Assembly (NCBI GenBank): GCA_036873755.1
Contig: JAVTVY010025367.1
Span: 47,581 to 111,580 of the forward strand
Source of the DNA: Hanleya hanleyi
Lineage: Eukaryota > Mollusca > Polyplacophora > Lepidopleurida > Hanleyidae
Length of the DNA stretch: 64,000 bases
Reading direction: 5' to 3'
The position numbers and the translations under genes are program-made. Below, piece after piece: positions 36,401 to 51,400 of this stretch (position 1 is the first letter of the stretch; each line of letters begins with the position of its first letter). Below the pieces are notes generated by a model, which was not told where the DNA came from, ran no database searches, and saw only the letters and a program-made list of their open reading frames with translations.

Positions 36401-39400
36401 GTATCGGCGTAAGATTCTCTGACCGAATATCATCCCGATTAGTTTAGGCAGAGTTCTGTCTATTGGTCTACGTGTTTCTTCAGATGAATCATACTCACCC
36501 TGTACTTTTATCACTTGTTTCTGATTTATCCATCTCCATCGTTAAATAATCTACAAGGTCTTTGAGGAACCGTCGTTTCTGGCTATGAGGGCAACCTGAA
36601 AGTTTCCAATAGGAAATATTAGTGTAAATCTCGAAAAGCTGTTTCGTTCAACTCTCTGAAGTCGATACAAAACCAGAACATCTTTTTCAATCCTTGAACT
36701 CTTCTTTATATCACTATTGAGTTTCATTTAGCATGTGCAATGTGCTCAGCGTATAGAGGTTTACAGCCTGATATTAGAATGCACATCGTTCGCTAAATAA
36801 CTCAATGTATCTAGTATAAGGGAGCCAGACATCGTTCCGTCCAAATCATGAACGACTGACAAAATTATTTGACAGAAACTGACGAATGTTCTCGACATAA
36901 ATGTTCACATATGATTTAAGACATGCCTTCAAATAAGTGCATCTTTACCTTTCATTTGTCGCTCTTCTTTCATGTCACAATTCGGTTTAATCTTGTGTGT
37001 TGACGTGCCTGGGATCGGTTTCCCAGTCTCCTCCTCGACACACCAGCAATACTCGGTGGATGTGTGACATTGGGCTTTTGTGTACTTGCCCTCGGGGCTA
37101 CAGGCGGGGATAAATATTTTCCCTTCTGGATCCTCTTTGTCCGTTTTAATGGCCGCCTGACGCTCTTCGTCGCAGCTACGCACTGAAAACATAACTAATG
37201 TTTACACATACATGGATAACATATATCATATACTAGTACGACAGGAAAGCTCTCACTTCGAAATGGAGGACTAACAAGAACTAGGGCCGTGTGGACAGCT
37301 ACATATTACAAAAATTGAGAGCATCCGCGTGGACACTTGTCAATGTGATCAATGAGTCTGGTGTACAGTTAGCTCTAGTGAATTTCGTCTAGTGGTTTAT
37401 CACCAGTGGATCTGCGGCATTATAAAATATTTTTTAGACACTGAGGTCGACAGTTCCTTATTTATAACGGAATATATACATTGTCAGTCATAAGAAATAT
37501 GCGATCATATAAGAGCATATCTTGCTGACATCACTGGACACAAGAAACTATTGTGACTATGTAGACTTGATTGGGGCGGAGGGGAATGACATCGCTAAAC
37601 GAGCACTTCTTTGATTTAGAAACTCTTCATGGACGACGACTGCCTTCCCAATGTCTGATCTTACGCCCAATGTTTATCGTTATGTAAGAATCCGGATATG
37701 TTATACGTGGAATGCATATACAGGGACTGTTCCAAGCGCCTTAACTCATCGATTCTGAAAGGTGGCTACAGTATTGCATGCTGACAGAAAAATAGATCAA
37801 GTTGTACAAGATTTCGGACGCCATACGTATTGTACGCCCCCACACCCCCTTCGTAATTGCTCGTATCTGATTTCGATTGAAGTTCTGGGACAGGGGCAGT
37901 ATGAACACCGAGCAATATAAGATCTTAATGTTGTTCATATGAACAGTCACAATCGACACATTCCAAATGTGCATGAAATAAAAATGTAAAAAAAAAAGAA
38001 AAAAAGAAGATGCAAGACAGAAGTGCTCAACAGTTTTCGCTGATGATACTCTTAAAGCGGTCAACATTTTCCAATGATGTACTCTTGAAGCGGTCAACAG
38101 TTTTCAATGATGATACTCTTAAAGCGGTGAACAGTTTTCAATGATGATACTCTTGAAGCGGCCAACAGTTTTCAATGATGATACTCTTGAAGCGGCCAAC
38201 AGTTTTCAATGATGATACTCTAGAAGCGGTCAACATTTTTCAATGATGTACTCTTGAAGCGGTCAACAGTTTTCAATGATGATACTCTTAAAGCGGTGAA
38301 CAGTTTTCAATGATGATACTCTTGAAGCGGCCAACAGTTTTCAATGATGATACTCTTGAAGCGGCCAACAGTTTTCAATGATGATACTCTAGAAGCGGTC
38401 AACATTTTTCAATGATGATACTCTGGAAGCGGCCAACAGTTTTCAATGATGCTACTCTTGAAGCGGTCAACAATTTTCAATGATGATACTCTTGAAGCGG
38501 TCAACAGTTTTCAATGATGATAGGTTTATTCCGTTTCCTTGTGTAATCATAGCTTTAATGAATTATTTATTGAATTAATGTTTATGTTGTGATAGATATT
38601 TAACTATAGTCCATCAAAATAACTCCGTCCAGACCTAATGTTCTGTTGTTAAAAATCGACTCTAAATAAAGTTTTTATCAATCTTATTTGTATCTCATAT
38701 ATCCAATATGTGTTTTTATCTTATTGGAGTGTCTTGTCATGTTTCTATGTCGCGTATTATACCATGGTGAGAGTGATCATGCCTAAGGCTTGAATTCTCG
38801 AATTGATTCATAATCCCATATCAGATTGCGTTTAACGTCGCTTACGTAATGATATATTCCATCTATTATCACAGGAACAAGGTGCAAGGAGTATTTAGCA
38901 TCTATTCTTTCTGGTGACAGGCAAATCTTCATTGATAGACACATGGCAGTACACATAGGCGGATTGCTTAGCATAAGAACAAATATGTGAGAGAATGATA
39001 TTTCCGCCTCCTTTATTAACTCCTTTAAATCCCTTCAACTCCTTAACTTACTTTTTTGAACCGTCTAAAATACGTGAATGTGAGGTCGAAACGACCCATC
39101 AATTATAGGTACTATATGACACCTAGACAAATTTCGGGATTGGATAACACTGCATGATCACATCACCATTTCATGAAATCCAGATTTCTTGTGAAGAAAT
39201 GGAAATATTTTTTGAACTACGCATTATATATCTATATAGTTGATATAACATAGTATAACGAAAGACCGGCATCTATATATTTGATATAACATGGTATAAC
39301 GAAAGACCGGCTTGGGCGTCTATACATCTGTTCCTTAGTAACATTTTCTAGATCGTGTGAAAAATGTGACTCAATCTAAATCCACGTCACAAGTGGTCTA

Positions 39401-42400
39401 TGAAGTGGAGTGACATGGTCTGTGACGTTGATTGAAATGACAAAAACTGGTCTATGGTCAAAAATATCCACAGCGAACTGATAAGCATGTTATAATGGGT
39501 CTTTCCACATTAATCCTTGGACAACGCTGTCTTCCCTCGGTGTCGGCGACACTGGTGCACAGTACGTGGGTCACCGCGTGAGCGGGTTGTTGTCCCCTAT
39601 GCTTATAACATGGGATGGGCTTTTTCAACTATTGTTAACTGCTGTAAATATGATAATATGGATAAAATATTCCTACTATTCAATAAGCTTACATTTATGA
39701 TAATTTTGGACTTCAGATCAAAAATACACCAGTTATCATCAATTAATAATATATTTTGGGTTAAAGACATAGGGAAGCGCTCGGAAAGATTGACCGCAGA
39801 TCAAGCGGCCAGTCAGGTGTCTGTTCACTGCTCGCTGACATCGAGGCCAGACAACAATGTCCCGGGATTAACTTTGACTATAGTGAGAATTGCGCATTAA
39901 ATCCCATATATGCTCTATGATAACATCACAAGCCTCTAGTCCGTCATTCATAATTCGGCCCATGTCCATTAAAGAATATCCGCGTCCATAATCCATTGAC
40001 CTATTCCATATAACAATATTAGAACCAAATTCAAAACGACAATCATAGTATACATAAACATAGGCTAGTTTCCTGCAAGAGAGAAGCGGTCAACAATTTT
40101 CAATGATGCCGACAAGACATCATGATGTTTCAAAAATATAAAATCCGTTTCGCTGATCAGTATTCTTAATCCATTATAATCGTTGTAAAGTCGTCATCTA
40201 GAGAATGATGTATCTCAGTCACGCTTTGATTGTGACTGTTCATATGAGCACCATGAGGATATTGAAGTACATGGGTTCATACGGCCCCTAGCTCCGGGTT
40301 AAGCGGAATTAGACACAAGTTACGAAACGTAACGCCATACATCTTGCACATCATATGCAGGTCCCACTGGAATATTACTGTCCAGAAACGGGTAGTTTAC
40401 GATGTCGAAATTGTAATCATCTCTTTTGTCATAAATTCGACGAGAGAGAATGCCCGCTTCATTTTTATAGAGATATAGATCTAAATATGATGTGTCTAGG
40501 CCAAGGTGTGGAACCAAGCATGGAAGAGAATCTATCGCTGGTGGAACTAATCTCATTGGTCCAGATTAAACAGATTGGACATACTCTCGATTCAAACTCT
40601 TTCCGCCGAATCGCCTTTGAATTCACATGGGAATTACCTCCAATGTCCGTTTGTGCAGAATGACAGTGAAATTCAGCGTATGAATCGAAACTATGACCAA
40701 GCAATGAGGTTACCACACTTTACCATTTTATATATGCATTTATGCTATTATATTGGTGTTACAATTGTAGAATACAAATCATTCATTTCGGGATCTTGTC
40801 ACACAGCTTTTGATCTTAAATCTCCTGTAGCAAGTTGATTCCAAGACGCCATTTAATTAATGTATACCACTTTTAACCCCTATGTTAATATTACGACTTG
40901 TAACTTTTATTATGTTTGCATTTGACGTAAGATATTTTATTTGTTGGGTCTTGTCCTATTTTCGTTTTAACCAATGGTAAATTTGACCAATATATAAATG
41001 ATCGAAATACGAAAATTTGTATGTAGTGTTTTTATTACTATGATATTATATATGCATATATGGGATTTTGATTATAACACGCTATTTCACTTGAATAAAA
41101 TCAAGTTCGACGCTTTCATTTAAGATTTCTCAGATGAGGATTATAGGCAAATAGGTGAAAAATACGAGGACAACGTGCGGAATCTTGGGGACAAGGTTTA
41201 CATGTCTGATGCCGTTGAATTATTCCAGGAGAGAGTCGTATGTGGACAATTTGTAATGTATTGAAGGGACTCCCCGATGGTCTACATGTGTTCTTCGGTG
41301 TCAGATAGACATTCCCATTCTGCAAGGAATGATGCCTCGTAGAAATCCTCAAAGCGTCCAACGAGAAACGATAGGTCAAAGTTCCACTTTTGATTAAACT
41401 TTTTGCACACTGATATTTTAGAGGGTAATATTAGTCACAATCACAATTAATATAGGAAATAGGGTTTCCCAGAAATCTCAAATCATGTTTTAAACGAGAG
41501 ATCCTGAAGGATCTTGGCGCCCACCATTGTCCGATAATTGTAAGCTAATGACTAGAGGATATTTTTGTCCATTGTTACTAAGAACAAACGATTGATTTGT
41601 AACTTTGTTTACAGAATTTCGAATCTGAGCGAAAAAGATCAGAAAAGGGACACTGAAAAACACCAAGATATAATCTAAGTTTCAAGATTTCTAGAAACTG
41701 TACTTATGTCGGTTGTTATAATACAAGAGAAATGAGCAAAGTTAGTCTGAAAGTGAATGTACATGTACGGAGGATCCTTCGCCTTTGTTTTGAAGTATTT
41801 TTTTTCATTTATTTTTTTGCACGTGTCATCATTGGGTACTGGAAGCGAGGACCAATCTCTTTGACACTTTGGCATGAGCTATGAAACATACTTAAGATTT
41901 TATACTTAGGAACGAATGCAAATTCTGTTCTGTTTACTGGGCTAGTTTGAGATATCTCTTTAAAGATACCATGCTCGAAAATAGTAAGATGGTACAATAC
42001 TTAATACTGAAGGGATCCGATCCGCGCAGTAATGTTGAAACTTCGAAAGTGCCTGAATCCTGATTGTCTCCTTTGGATCGAAACATGCAGTAGTCTACAG
42101 TTGTCGAGTTGTGACATTGAGTCACAAGAGTGACGTACCTTCATGTAGCCGACCCGCCGGCAGACGAAAGGGTGGAGCAGTTCACTTGCTACTGCATGGA
42201 CTGAAGAAAACTGATTTAAAATTTGAAGAAATACATTTTAATTCCGAATTATTTGAACTCCTTGATATGGAGGGTGAAGGTATGGATATTCTCTATAGTC
42301 AGTATATAGAATATGCCCCACCGTTTGATCTGCCGACTCTTGTGATGCAATGATACAACTCGAGAATACCGTATTAATTTGAAGAGTAACTTGGATTTTC

Positions 42401-45400
42401 GAATTGGGCCAAAAAGGTATCTTGCACTACTAGGCCCCATGTGGGACCTGTGTATCAAATTTCAGAAATATCCATGAAATATTTCCTGAGAATTCACGAT
42501 AACAATGTTTCAAGGGGAAATTCAAGATGGCCGCCTTGTGGCCATATTGGATTTTTGATTCGGACCGAAAAGGGTATCTTGCACAACTAGACCATAAAGG
42601 GAACCTGTGTACCAAATTTGAGAAAGATCCATGCAGTACTTCCTGAGAAATCACGATAACAAAGTTCCATGGGAAAATCCAAGATGACCGCCTGTTGGCC
42701 ATATTGGATTTTCGAAGACCGTAGAAGGTATCTTGCACAACTAGACGACAAGGACAACCTGTGTACCAAATTTAACAAAGATCCATGCAGTAATTCCTGA
42801 GAAATCACAATAACAATGTTTCATGGGGTAATCCAAGATGGCCGCCTGATGGACATATTGGATTTTGGAATCGGACCAGAAAAGGTATCTTGCACAACTG
42901 GACCACAAGGGGAACCCGTGTATCAAATTTGAGAAAGATCCAGGCAGTACTTCCTGAGAAATCATGATAACAAAATCTCATGGGGAAGTCTAAGATGGCC
43001 GCCTGGTGACCATATTGGATTTTCGATTCGGACCGAAAAAAGGCATCTTGCATATCGAGACCCTAAGGAGAACCTGTGTACCAAATTTGAGAAAGATCCA
43101 TGCAGTAGTTCCTGAGAAATGACGATAAAGTTTCATGGGGAAATCCAAGATGGCTGCCTGGTGGCCATACTGGATTTTCAAATCGGACCAGGAAAGTTAT
43201 CTTGCACAACTAGACACCAAGGGGAACCTGTGTACCAAATTTGAGAAAGATCCATGCAGTACTTCCTGAGAAATGACGATAAATTTTCATGGGGAAATCC
43301 AATATGGCTGCCTGGTGGCCATATTGGATTTTCGAATCGGACCAAAAAGGTATCTTGCACAACTAGACCCCAAGGGGAACCTGTGTACCAAATTTGAGAA
43401 AGATCCATGCAGTAGTTCCTGAGAAATCGCGATAACAAGGTTTCATGGGGAAATCCAAGATGGCTGCCTTGTGGCCATATTGGATTTTCGATTCGGACCG
43501 AAAAAGGTATCTTGCACAACTAGACCCTAAGGGGAACCTGTGTACCAAATTTGAGAAAGATCCATGCAGTACTTCCTGAGAAATGACGATAACAAAGTTT
43601 CAAGGGGAAATCCAAGATGGCTGCCTGGTGGCCATATTGGATTTTCGAATCGGACCAGAAAAGGTATCTTGCACAACTAGACCCCAAGGGGAACCTGTGT
43701 ACCAAATTTGAGAAAGACCCATGCAGTAGTTCCTCAGAAATAGCAATAACAGGGTTTCATGGGGAAATCCAAGATGGCTGCCTGGTGGCCATATTGGATT
43801 TTCGAATCGGACCAGAAAAGGTATCTTGCACAACTAGACCCCAAGGGGAACCTGTGTACCAAATTTGAGAAAGACCCATGCAGTAGTTCCTCAGAAATAG
43901 CAATAACTCGAGAATACCGTATTAATTTGAAGCGTAACTTGGATTTTCGAATTGGGCCAAAAAGGTATCTTGCACTACTAGGCCCCATGTGGGACCTGTG
44001 TATCAAATTTCAGAAATATCCATGAAATATTTCCTGAGAATTCACGATAACAATGTTTCAAGGGGAAATTCAAGATGGCCGCCTTGTGGCCATATTGGAT
44101 TTTTGATTCGGACCGAAAAGGGTATCTTGCACAACTAGACCATAAAGGGAACCTGTGTACCAAATTTGAGAAAGATCCATGCAGTACTTCCTGAGAAATC
44201 ACGATAACAAAGTTCCATGGGAAAATCCAAGATGACCGCCTGTTGGCCATATTGGATTTTCGAAGACCGTAGAAGGTATCTTGCACAACTAGACGACAAG
44301 GACAACCTGTGTACCAAATTTAACAAAGATCCATGCAGTAATTCCTGAGAAATCACAATAACAATGTTTCATGGGGTAATCCAAGATGGCCGCCTGATGG
44401 ACATATTGGATTTTGGAATCGGACCAGAAAAGGTATCTTGCACAACTGGACCACAAGGGGAACCTGTGTATCAAATTTGAGAAAGATCCAGAAAGTACTT
44501 CCTGAGAAATCATGATAACAAAATCTCATGGGGAAGTCTAAGATGGCCGCCTGGTGACCATATTGGATTTTCGATTCGGACCGAAAAAGGCATCTTGCAT
44601 ATCGAGACCCTAAGGAGAACCTGTGTACCAAATTTGAGAAAGGTCCATGCAGTAGTTCCTGAGAAATGGCGATAAAGTTTCATGGGGAAATCCAAGATGG
44701 CTGCCTGGTGGCCATACTGGATTTTCAAATCGGACCAGGAAAGGTATCTTGCACAACTAGACACTAAGGGGAGCCTGTGTACCAAATTTGAGAAAGATCC
44801 ATGCAGTACTTCCTGAGAAATGACGATAAATTTTCATGGGGAAATCCAATATGGCTGCCTGGTGGCCATATTGGATTTTCGAATCGGACCAAAAAAGGCA
44901 TCTTGCACAACTAGACCCCAAGGGGAACCTGTGTACCAAATTTGAGAAAAATCCATGCAGTAGTTCCTGAGAAATTGCAATAACAAGGTTTCATAGGGAA
45001 ATCCAAGATGGCTGCCTGGTGGCCATATTGGATTTTCGAATCGGACCAAAAATGGTATCTTGCACAACCAGACCCCAAGGGGAACCTGTGTACCAAATTT
45101 GAGAAAGATCCATGCAGTAGTTCCTGAGAAATCGCGATAACAAGGTTTCATGGGGAAATCCAAGATGGTCGCCTTGTGGCCATATTGGACTTTCGAATCG
45201 GACCAGAAAAGGTATCTTGCACAACTAGACCCCAAGGGGAACCTGTGTACCAAATTTGAGAAAGACCCATGCAGTAGTTCCTCAGAAATAGCAATAACAG
45301 GGTTTCATGGGGAAATCCAAGATGGCTGCCTGGTGGCCATATTGGATTTTCGAATCGGACCAGAAAAGGTATCTTGCACAACTAGACCCGAAAGGGAACC

Positions 45401-48400
45401 TGTGTACCAAATTTGAGAAAGATCCATGCAGTAGTTCCTGAGAAATCACGATAACAAGGTTCCATGGAGAAATCCAAGATGGCTGCCTGGTGGCCATATT
45501 GGATTTTCGAATCGGACCAGAAAAGGTATCTTGCACAACTAGACCCCAAGGGGAACCTGTGTACCAAATTTGAGAAAGACCCATGCAGTAGTTCCTGAGA
45601 AATCGCGATAACAGGGTTTCATGGGGAAATCCAAGATGGCTGCCTGGTGGCCATATTGGCTGCCTGGTGGCCATATTGGATTTTCGAATCGGACCGGAAA
45701 AGGTATCTTGCACAACTAGACCCGAAAGGGAACCTGTGTAACAAATTTGAGAAAGATCCATGCAGTAGTTCCTGAGAAATCACGATAACAAGGTTTCATG
45801 GAGAAATCCAAGATGGCTGCCTGGTGGCAATATTGGATTTTCGAATCGGACCAAAAAGGATATCTTGCACAACTAGACCCCAAGGGGAACCTGTGTACCA
45901 AATTTGAGAATGACCCATGCAGTAGTTCCTGAGAAATCGCGATAACAAGGTTTCATGGGGAAATCCAAGACGGCTGCCTGGTGGCCATATTGGATTTTCG
46001 AATCGGACCAGAAAAGGTATCTTGCACAACTAGACCCCAAGGGGAACCTGTGTACCAAATTTAAGAAAGATCCATGAAGTAGTTCCTGAGAAATCGCGAT
46101 AACAAGGTTTCATGGGGGAAATCCAAGATGGCTGCCTGGTGGCCATATTGGATTTTCGAATCGGACCAAAAAAGGTATCTTGCACAACTAGACCCCAAGG
46201 TGAACCTGTGTACCAAATTTGAGAAAGATCCATAAAGTAGTTCCTGAGAAATCGCGATAACAAGAATTGTTTACGGACGGACGGACGGACTGACGGACGG
46301 ACCACGGACGACGGACCACGGACGAAAAGCGATTTGAATAGCCCACCATCTGGTGGTGGTGGGCTAAAAATCACCCTAACCGCTTTGGCTTTAATATCAT
46401 ATTTATCGCCCCAAAAAGTTATAAATTAAAATTTTCACTATAATGTCGAAGATTAGAAATAAAGATCACGCAAGAGGCATCACTGGCCTCATTTGCATAT
46501 GAGAACTTCTGTGCCTCAACTATGACTGATCATATCTCAGGAACAACTGGGGAAGTTTTCCAGCAACTGGATTTTTTTATATTTTAAAATGTCTATCTCC
46601 AGGTTGAAAACTGCCATTATGTAATAATCATTTGTGACTGCTTGGATTTTGCATCGGCCAATATGATGTTGTGTGAAGAAGGGTACAATTATGAAGTCGA
46701 CGATTCATATATGAGCGAGCACGATTGACACATTCGAAATGACATAATTCCTTTTTAACATCATTGAAAGGCATGACAGAATAATGGTCAGCGATTAGGA
46801 TTTTATGTAAAGAACAGCACCATGTCTTGCTGGCATCATTGAAACTGTTGACCGCTCCTCTCTTGTCGGAAATCATGTTGTGTCTTTATTATTTTTATTT
46901 CATATACCTTTGGAATTGGTGCTAACTCTCATAGGAAATAGTGCTTTCGATTATTGACGCGCAAATTCTTTTATGGACGACGGCTGAATATTGAATGTCG
47001 GATTTGACACTTGCTGCACAACGATATTCATTGCTCTTAAATCTATAGCTGGGGCCATATTTGCTTTCGTACAGATATGACGAAGAATGATCCAAAAATT
47101 AACAGAATATACGAATATCACCAGTAATCTTATGTAACATAACTATGCAAAACGTCTCACATACCTGGTCGTGTCAGAGGGGTGAGAAAGGTATTAAATA
47201 AAGTAATTTTCCCCTCACGAACATGTTCACTACGTTAATGTTTGAGATTTGGCCACATAAATCTAATCGAGAAGATTACCGTATTGTCATGACAAAAATT
47301 CAGCTTATCGAAACCGTTGTACTCTCCCTTCTGTGAAGTGTCTTCTCGTATAATTAGTTCATTTTAAGCGTTCGTTCACGTTCGTTCACGTACGGTCAGA
47401 TGTACGATCCGCTTAAGTAAATAAATCCCTCCGGGTTACTCATACTATAAAAACAGTTATGTCAGTGGCCGAAATTGAGGGGATTTCTTCCTCCCTTACT
47501 GATAATAATAGATTTAATGAAAGCCACCTTGCGTCGAACTGCAGGAACTCGTCTGACGCATGGCATGCAACATATTTGCTGGAAAGCCACTTTCAATATG
47601 CTTTCTGCAATATCGTAAAATATTAACAGCAATGGAACAGCTATCAACGTTGTGTTGAATACTGACTTTTCCCGGGATAACTATTCATTTTATATCAATA
47701 TTTATAATCTTCTGATACGATATATTCGAATAGTTCTTTAAAACAAAAACAAATATCCAGCAGCCAAACATTTTTCTAAGACTCTACATGAAACTAACGC
47801 TCTCAATATACTGCGATCGGTCCATACTAGTTATTAGATTTTTTATTTCTAGAATGCAGTTATTAAGCACAAATGTGTTCCTGTATACTCACATTCCTCT
47901 GTGTTATCCGTCCTGATTGGCTCTGGTGTACTAGTGGATTTTTGCAGCGATATTTGACGACTCCATAAGGATGGCTCAGAGGGAAGCGCTAAAGTGAAAG
48001 GTGATAAATAACGCAAAAGAAAATGACAGTTTCGCTTTTATTGATATATACTTGGTTTCATCAAGCTACATTATACAATCCTTGGTAATAATTGAGGTAA
48101 AGAAACATACTATACAATCAATTCTCAGGTGTCATGGAAAGGATATTCATTAAATTCGCGATAGTCAATGCAGAATCGTGGGTTTAGCCACCGATACAGT
48201 GATCATGCAAACGTGTCTACCTCACACCATTTAATCTATACTGATTAACACGATGTTTACACAATGTTAAAGTCTGTTCAAGTAGACTGTTTATACAGAA
48301 TAAAAAGGAAAACTAAATACCGTTTATAACTGATTAGTAAATTATTTTAACTGATCACGGCACAAGTTACACATCTAGAATTATCCAAAACAACATCAAA

Positions 48401-51400
48401 AAACAAAACACAGATACCATATCTGAAATAACGTCTGGATAGGGCCAACTGTTTGACATGTATATTGTTTATAATGCACGATTCATATTGCTTACATCAC
48501 AAACTTCCTATGCTATGCCCCAACTGTTTATCCGCTATTTTGACTTCAGTCAATGACTGAGTGCCAATGGTTTCCTTGATATGCTATTAATGTGCCATGG
48601 ATGCACGACAGTTGCCAAATTGTGCTCAAGGTCCCGCGAATTGCTCGAGCATGACATTTTAAACGAGTTGTCGGGATGCCATTCAATGAAAACTACCAGA
48701 AGGGGAATACTAAAAAATGTTGACGTCCTCCTCCTTTACCACATATCGTGGCAATATAATATGTAAGGTTAAGTACTCCAGAGACAGACGCATACAGAGC
48801 TTGGGAATTAAGAGAAACACGTGCTACGAAATACGAATACTGTTGTTGAGATTCGTGCAGGAAAACTTGCTGATTGAATAAGCACAATTGACGCGATTAT
48901 GGTGAATGCGACTGGGTGGGTAGAAAGATTGACAACCAACAAATAAAACCCCAAATAGCACTGAAATATTTTGATGACACACGACAACTAAATAATCATT
49001 AAATAGTCACCGAAAGATTTTCCTGTCTTACCCGGCGGTTCCCGATGCGATGTAGGGCTTGGTCGTTCTTCTGAGTTCAGAGACAAAAATAAGCGAAAAG
49101 AAACTACATAAGACAGGTATTTTCCAACCTGTTCTTTACACAGAGGAACCATTTGCACGTGCCCGGCCTGCGTATGTTAATATTAGTAAAATTGAGTACA
49201 CCTCGCACCTCTTCAGAAAAGAGCTCGAAAGAGAAAGAGTTCAAATTAGGTTAGTTTAAATATGTCAACCTCATATTTCTTCACAAAAACCTATATACAG
49301 ATTCGCTATCATCGCAGCCGAAGGACTGCCATGGTCAATGTGGGATTATATCATAGCAAAGAGTCGTATATTTATAGCTATGATGGAATACCAATAAATC
49401 GTTGCGCAAAACACAAAATAAAGGAAAATCGAGGTCACAAAACAGAGGCTCAGGCTGACATATTCAACGCAAATTTGGAAGAATTGGGATTGTAATATAA
49501 TGCGAAAGCGATAGATACTTTACTCGGCTCATAGGCAATAGCAGTGAGGTTATCCTCTGTCCAGTTTAGTAAAGCAGAAGCTAGCATTTGGATGAACATA
49601 CAACTTGGAATTCTTAAGCAATACAACCAGAAAAATGGTGTTGGCCCAACACCCTTTTATGGTGTTGAGGGCTGGTCAACACCATAAAGTGGTGTTGAGA
49701 GCTGGTCAACACCATAAAGTGGTGTTGAGGGCTGGTCAACACCATAAAGTGGTGTTGAGAAATGGTGTTGACCATTGTGAGCAGTATAAAATGGCTTTGG
49801 TCAACTCCGATAAAATGTGTTAAAAATGAATCGATACCAAATTTTGGTGTTAACAGATAAGAGCTAATACGGGCTCAACACGGTTTTGACCAACACCAAT
49901 AAAGGGTGTTGGGGACATATGACGTATGCCTAAATTCAACACCATTTATTGGTGTTAAGCTAAACACCACATTTTGGTGTTGATCAAGACCATTTTCCTG
50001 ACTGAATAATATGTATGTCTTATAAATGAAGCCCCAATCCCTCCCTAGCAAGTTTTATATTATTTTGTGTCCGATTAAAAACTTCACTGACAGAAGGTCA
50101 GTAAAGATTGTTTTGTCGCAATACATCATTACAGAGTTTTCACAGATAGTGCTACATTTAAGTAGGAAATCAAAGATTGGGACCAAGTCACAATGGCACA
50201 GATCCAGCAACACAATAGTCATTTTATCCATTCTTCAGTTTAATATTCCCACCCTCGCACGATATTGAAAAATTTCGTTATTAATTCTCATTTTCTTATG
50301 GCAAAGGCTATAGTGTAAGTATGTACGATACATTCTCATGGTGTTCTCTGAAGTTGCTGAAGATAAAATAGCTTAGAATGAGCAAAAAAGATAGTTTATA
50401 TTATGCCGTATATATGTGTCTTGAGAAAGTCGACGGAATTCATCCCAGTGTAGTGTATATGAACGCCAAACACCTACAAGGGAAGTGAGTCGATTTTTCC
50501 AAGACGCACTTTTTGCTGATTTGGGAAAACAGTGGGGTTAAAGGTTGAACATTGGCTAGTATGTTGGTTGCCCCGACACGAGAAAAGGAAAGATACAGTA
50601 TGTGGTTCATTAGTTGAAGAAGGTGTTGGTATTCGGTTGGCATTTTTCCCCAGCCAGATAGACAAATGTTTACACGAGAAAACAAATTCATTGCAATAGC
50701 TTTCAGACACCCAGCAGCAAAGATCAGCAAAGCGTTTTGACAGAGCAATGAGTGAGCAGCAGCTGAGTATGTAGGGAAACATTTATGAAACTCTACTTTA
50801 TGAACGTCAGATAGTTTCTTTTCCTAGACCTGCCCTAAATGTAACGGGTAAGCGATATGAACTGTCCGTGATCAATTACAGCAAGAGTGTCACTCAGGCT
50901 TTATTCACATCCACTCCACCTAAACTTTTGCTTTGAAGACTTCCAAGTCTTCTCCCCGGGGGAATCAAAATGAAACAACCTATAAGGCAGGTTGTATCTA
51001 TCTTATGGGGACTGGGAAAAAGAGACGTGGATGTGTAAAATTTGAACTTACCGACCGAGTCGTCAGAAGTGGATGGTCGAAGCAGGGAGGAGAGGCCAAA
51101 ACTTTTGAAATCCTGACGTTTCAAGACGTTGGATCCTGACAATAGAATATATTTTCAATCGTCTCAGTAAATGTTCGTCATATCGGCTTTTCAAAATATT
51201 AAACAATTTCCACCAGGAAAAAATTCTTAACATGCAACTAACAAAAGTAACAGATCCTCGTTCATATTTAATGCGCAAACCAATGGAATGCTGAATCACG
51301 AAACGTGCAATTTGCTGACTTCGGAATCTGACGATAAGGATCAGACGAATTTGTGCCTCAGGGACGATAGAAATCCATACTGGTTAGATCAATTTAGGTT

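Noticed and set aside
38783..38974. Minus-strand frame with protein-like composition inside the gene's intron
   Set aside because: No recognisable domain, and its candidate splice sites are weak and do not fit the phase of flanking exons.
42249..46374. Many 60-159 codon frames, mostly minus strand
   Set aside because: Recur with the ~157-bp satellite and share the same peptide; out-of-phase versions are also open.
50080..50130. YCD-like codons on the minus strand, a possible further EF hand
   Set aside because: No EF loop follows and stops lie close upstream.
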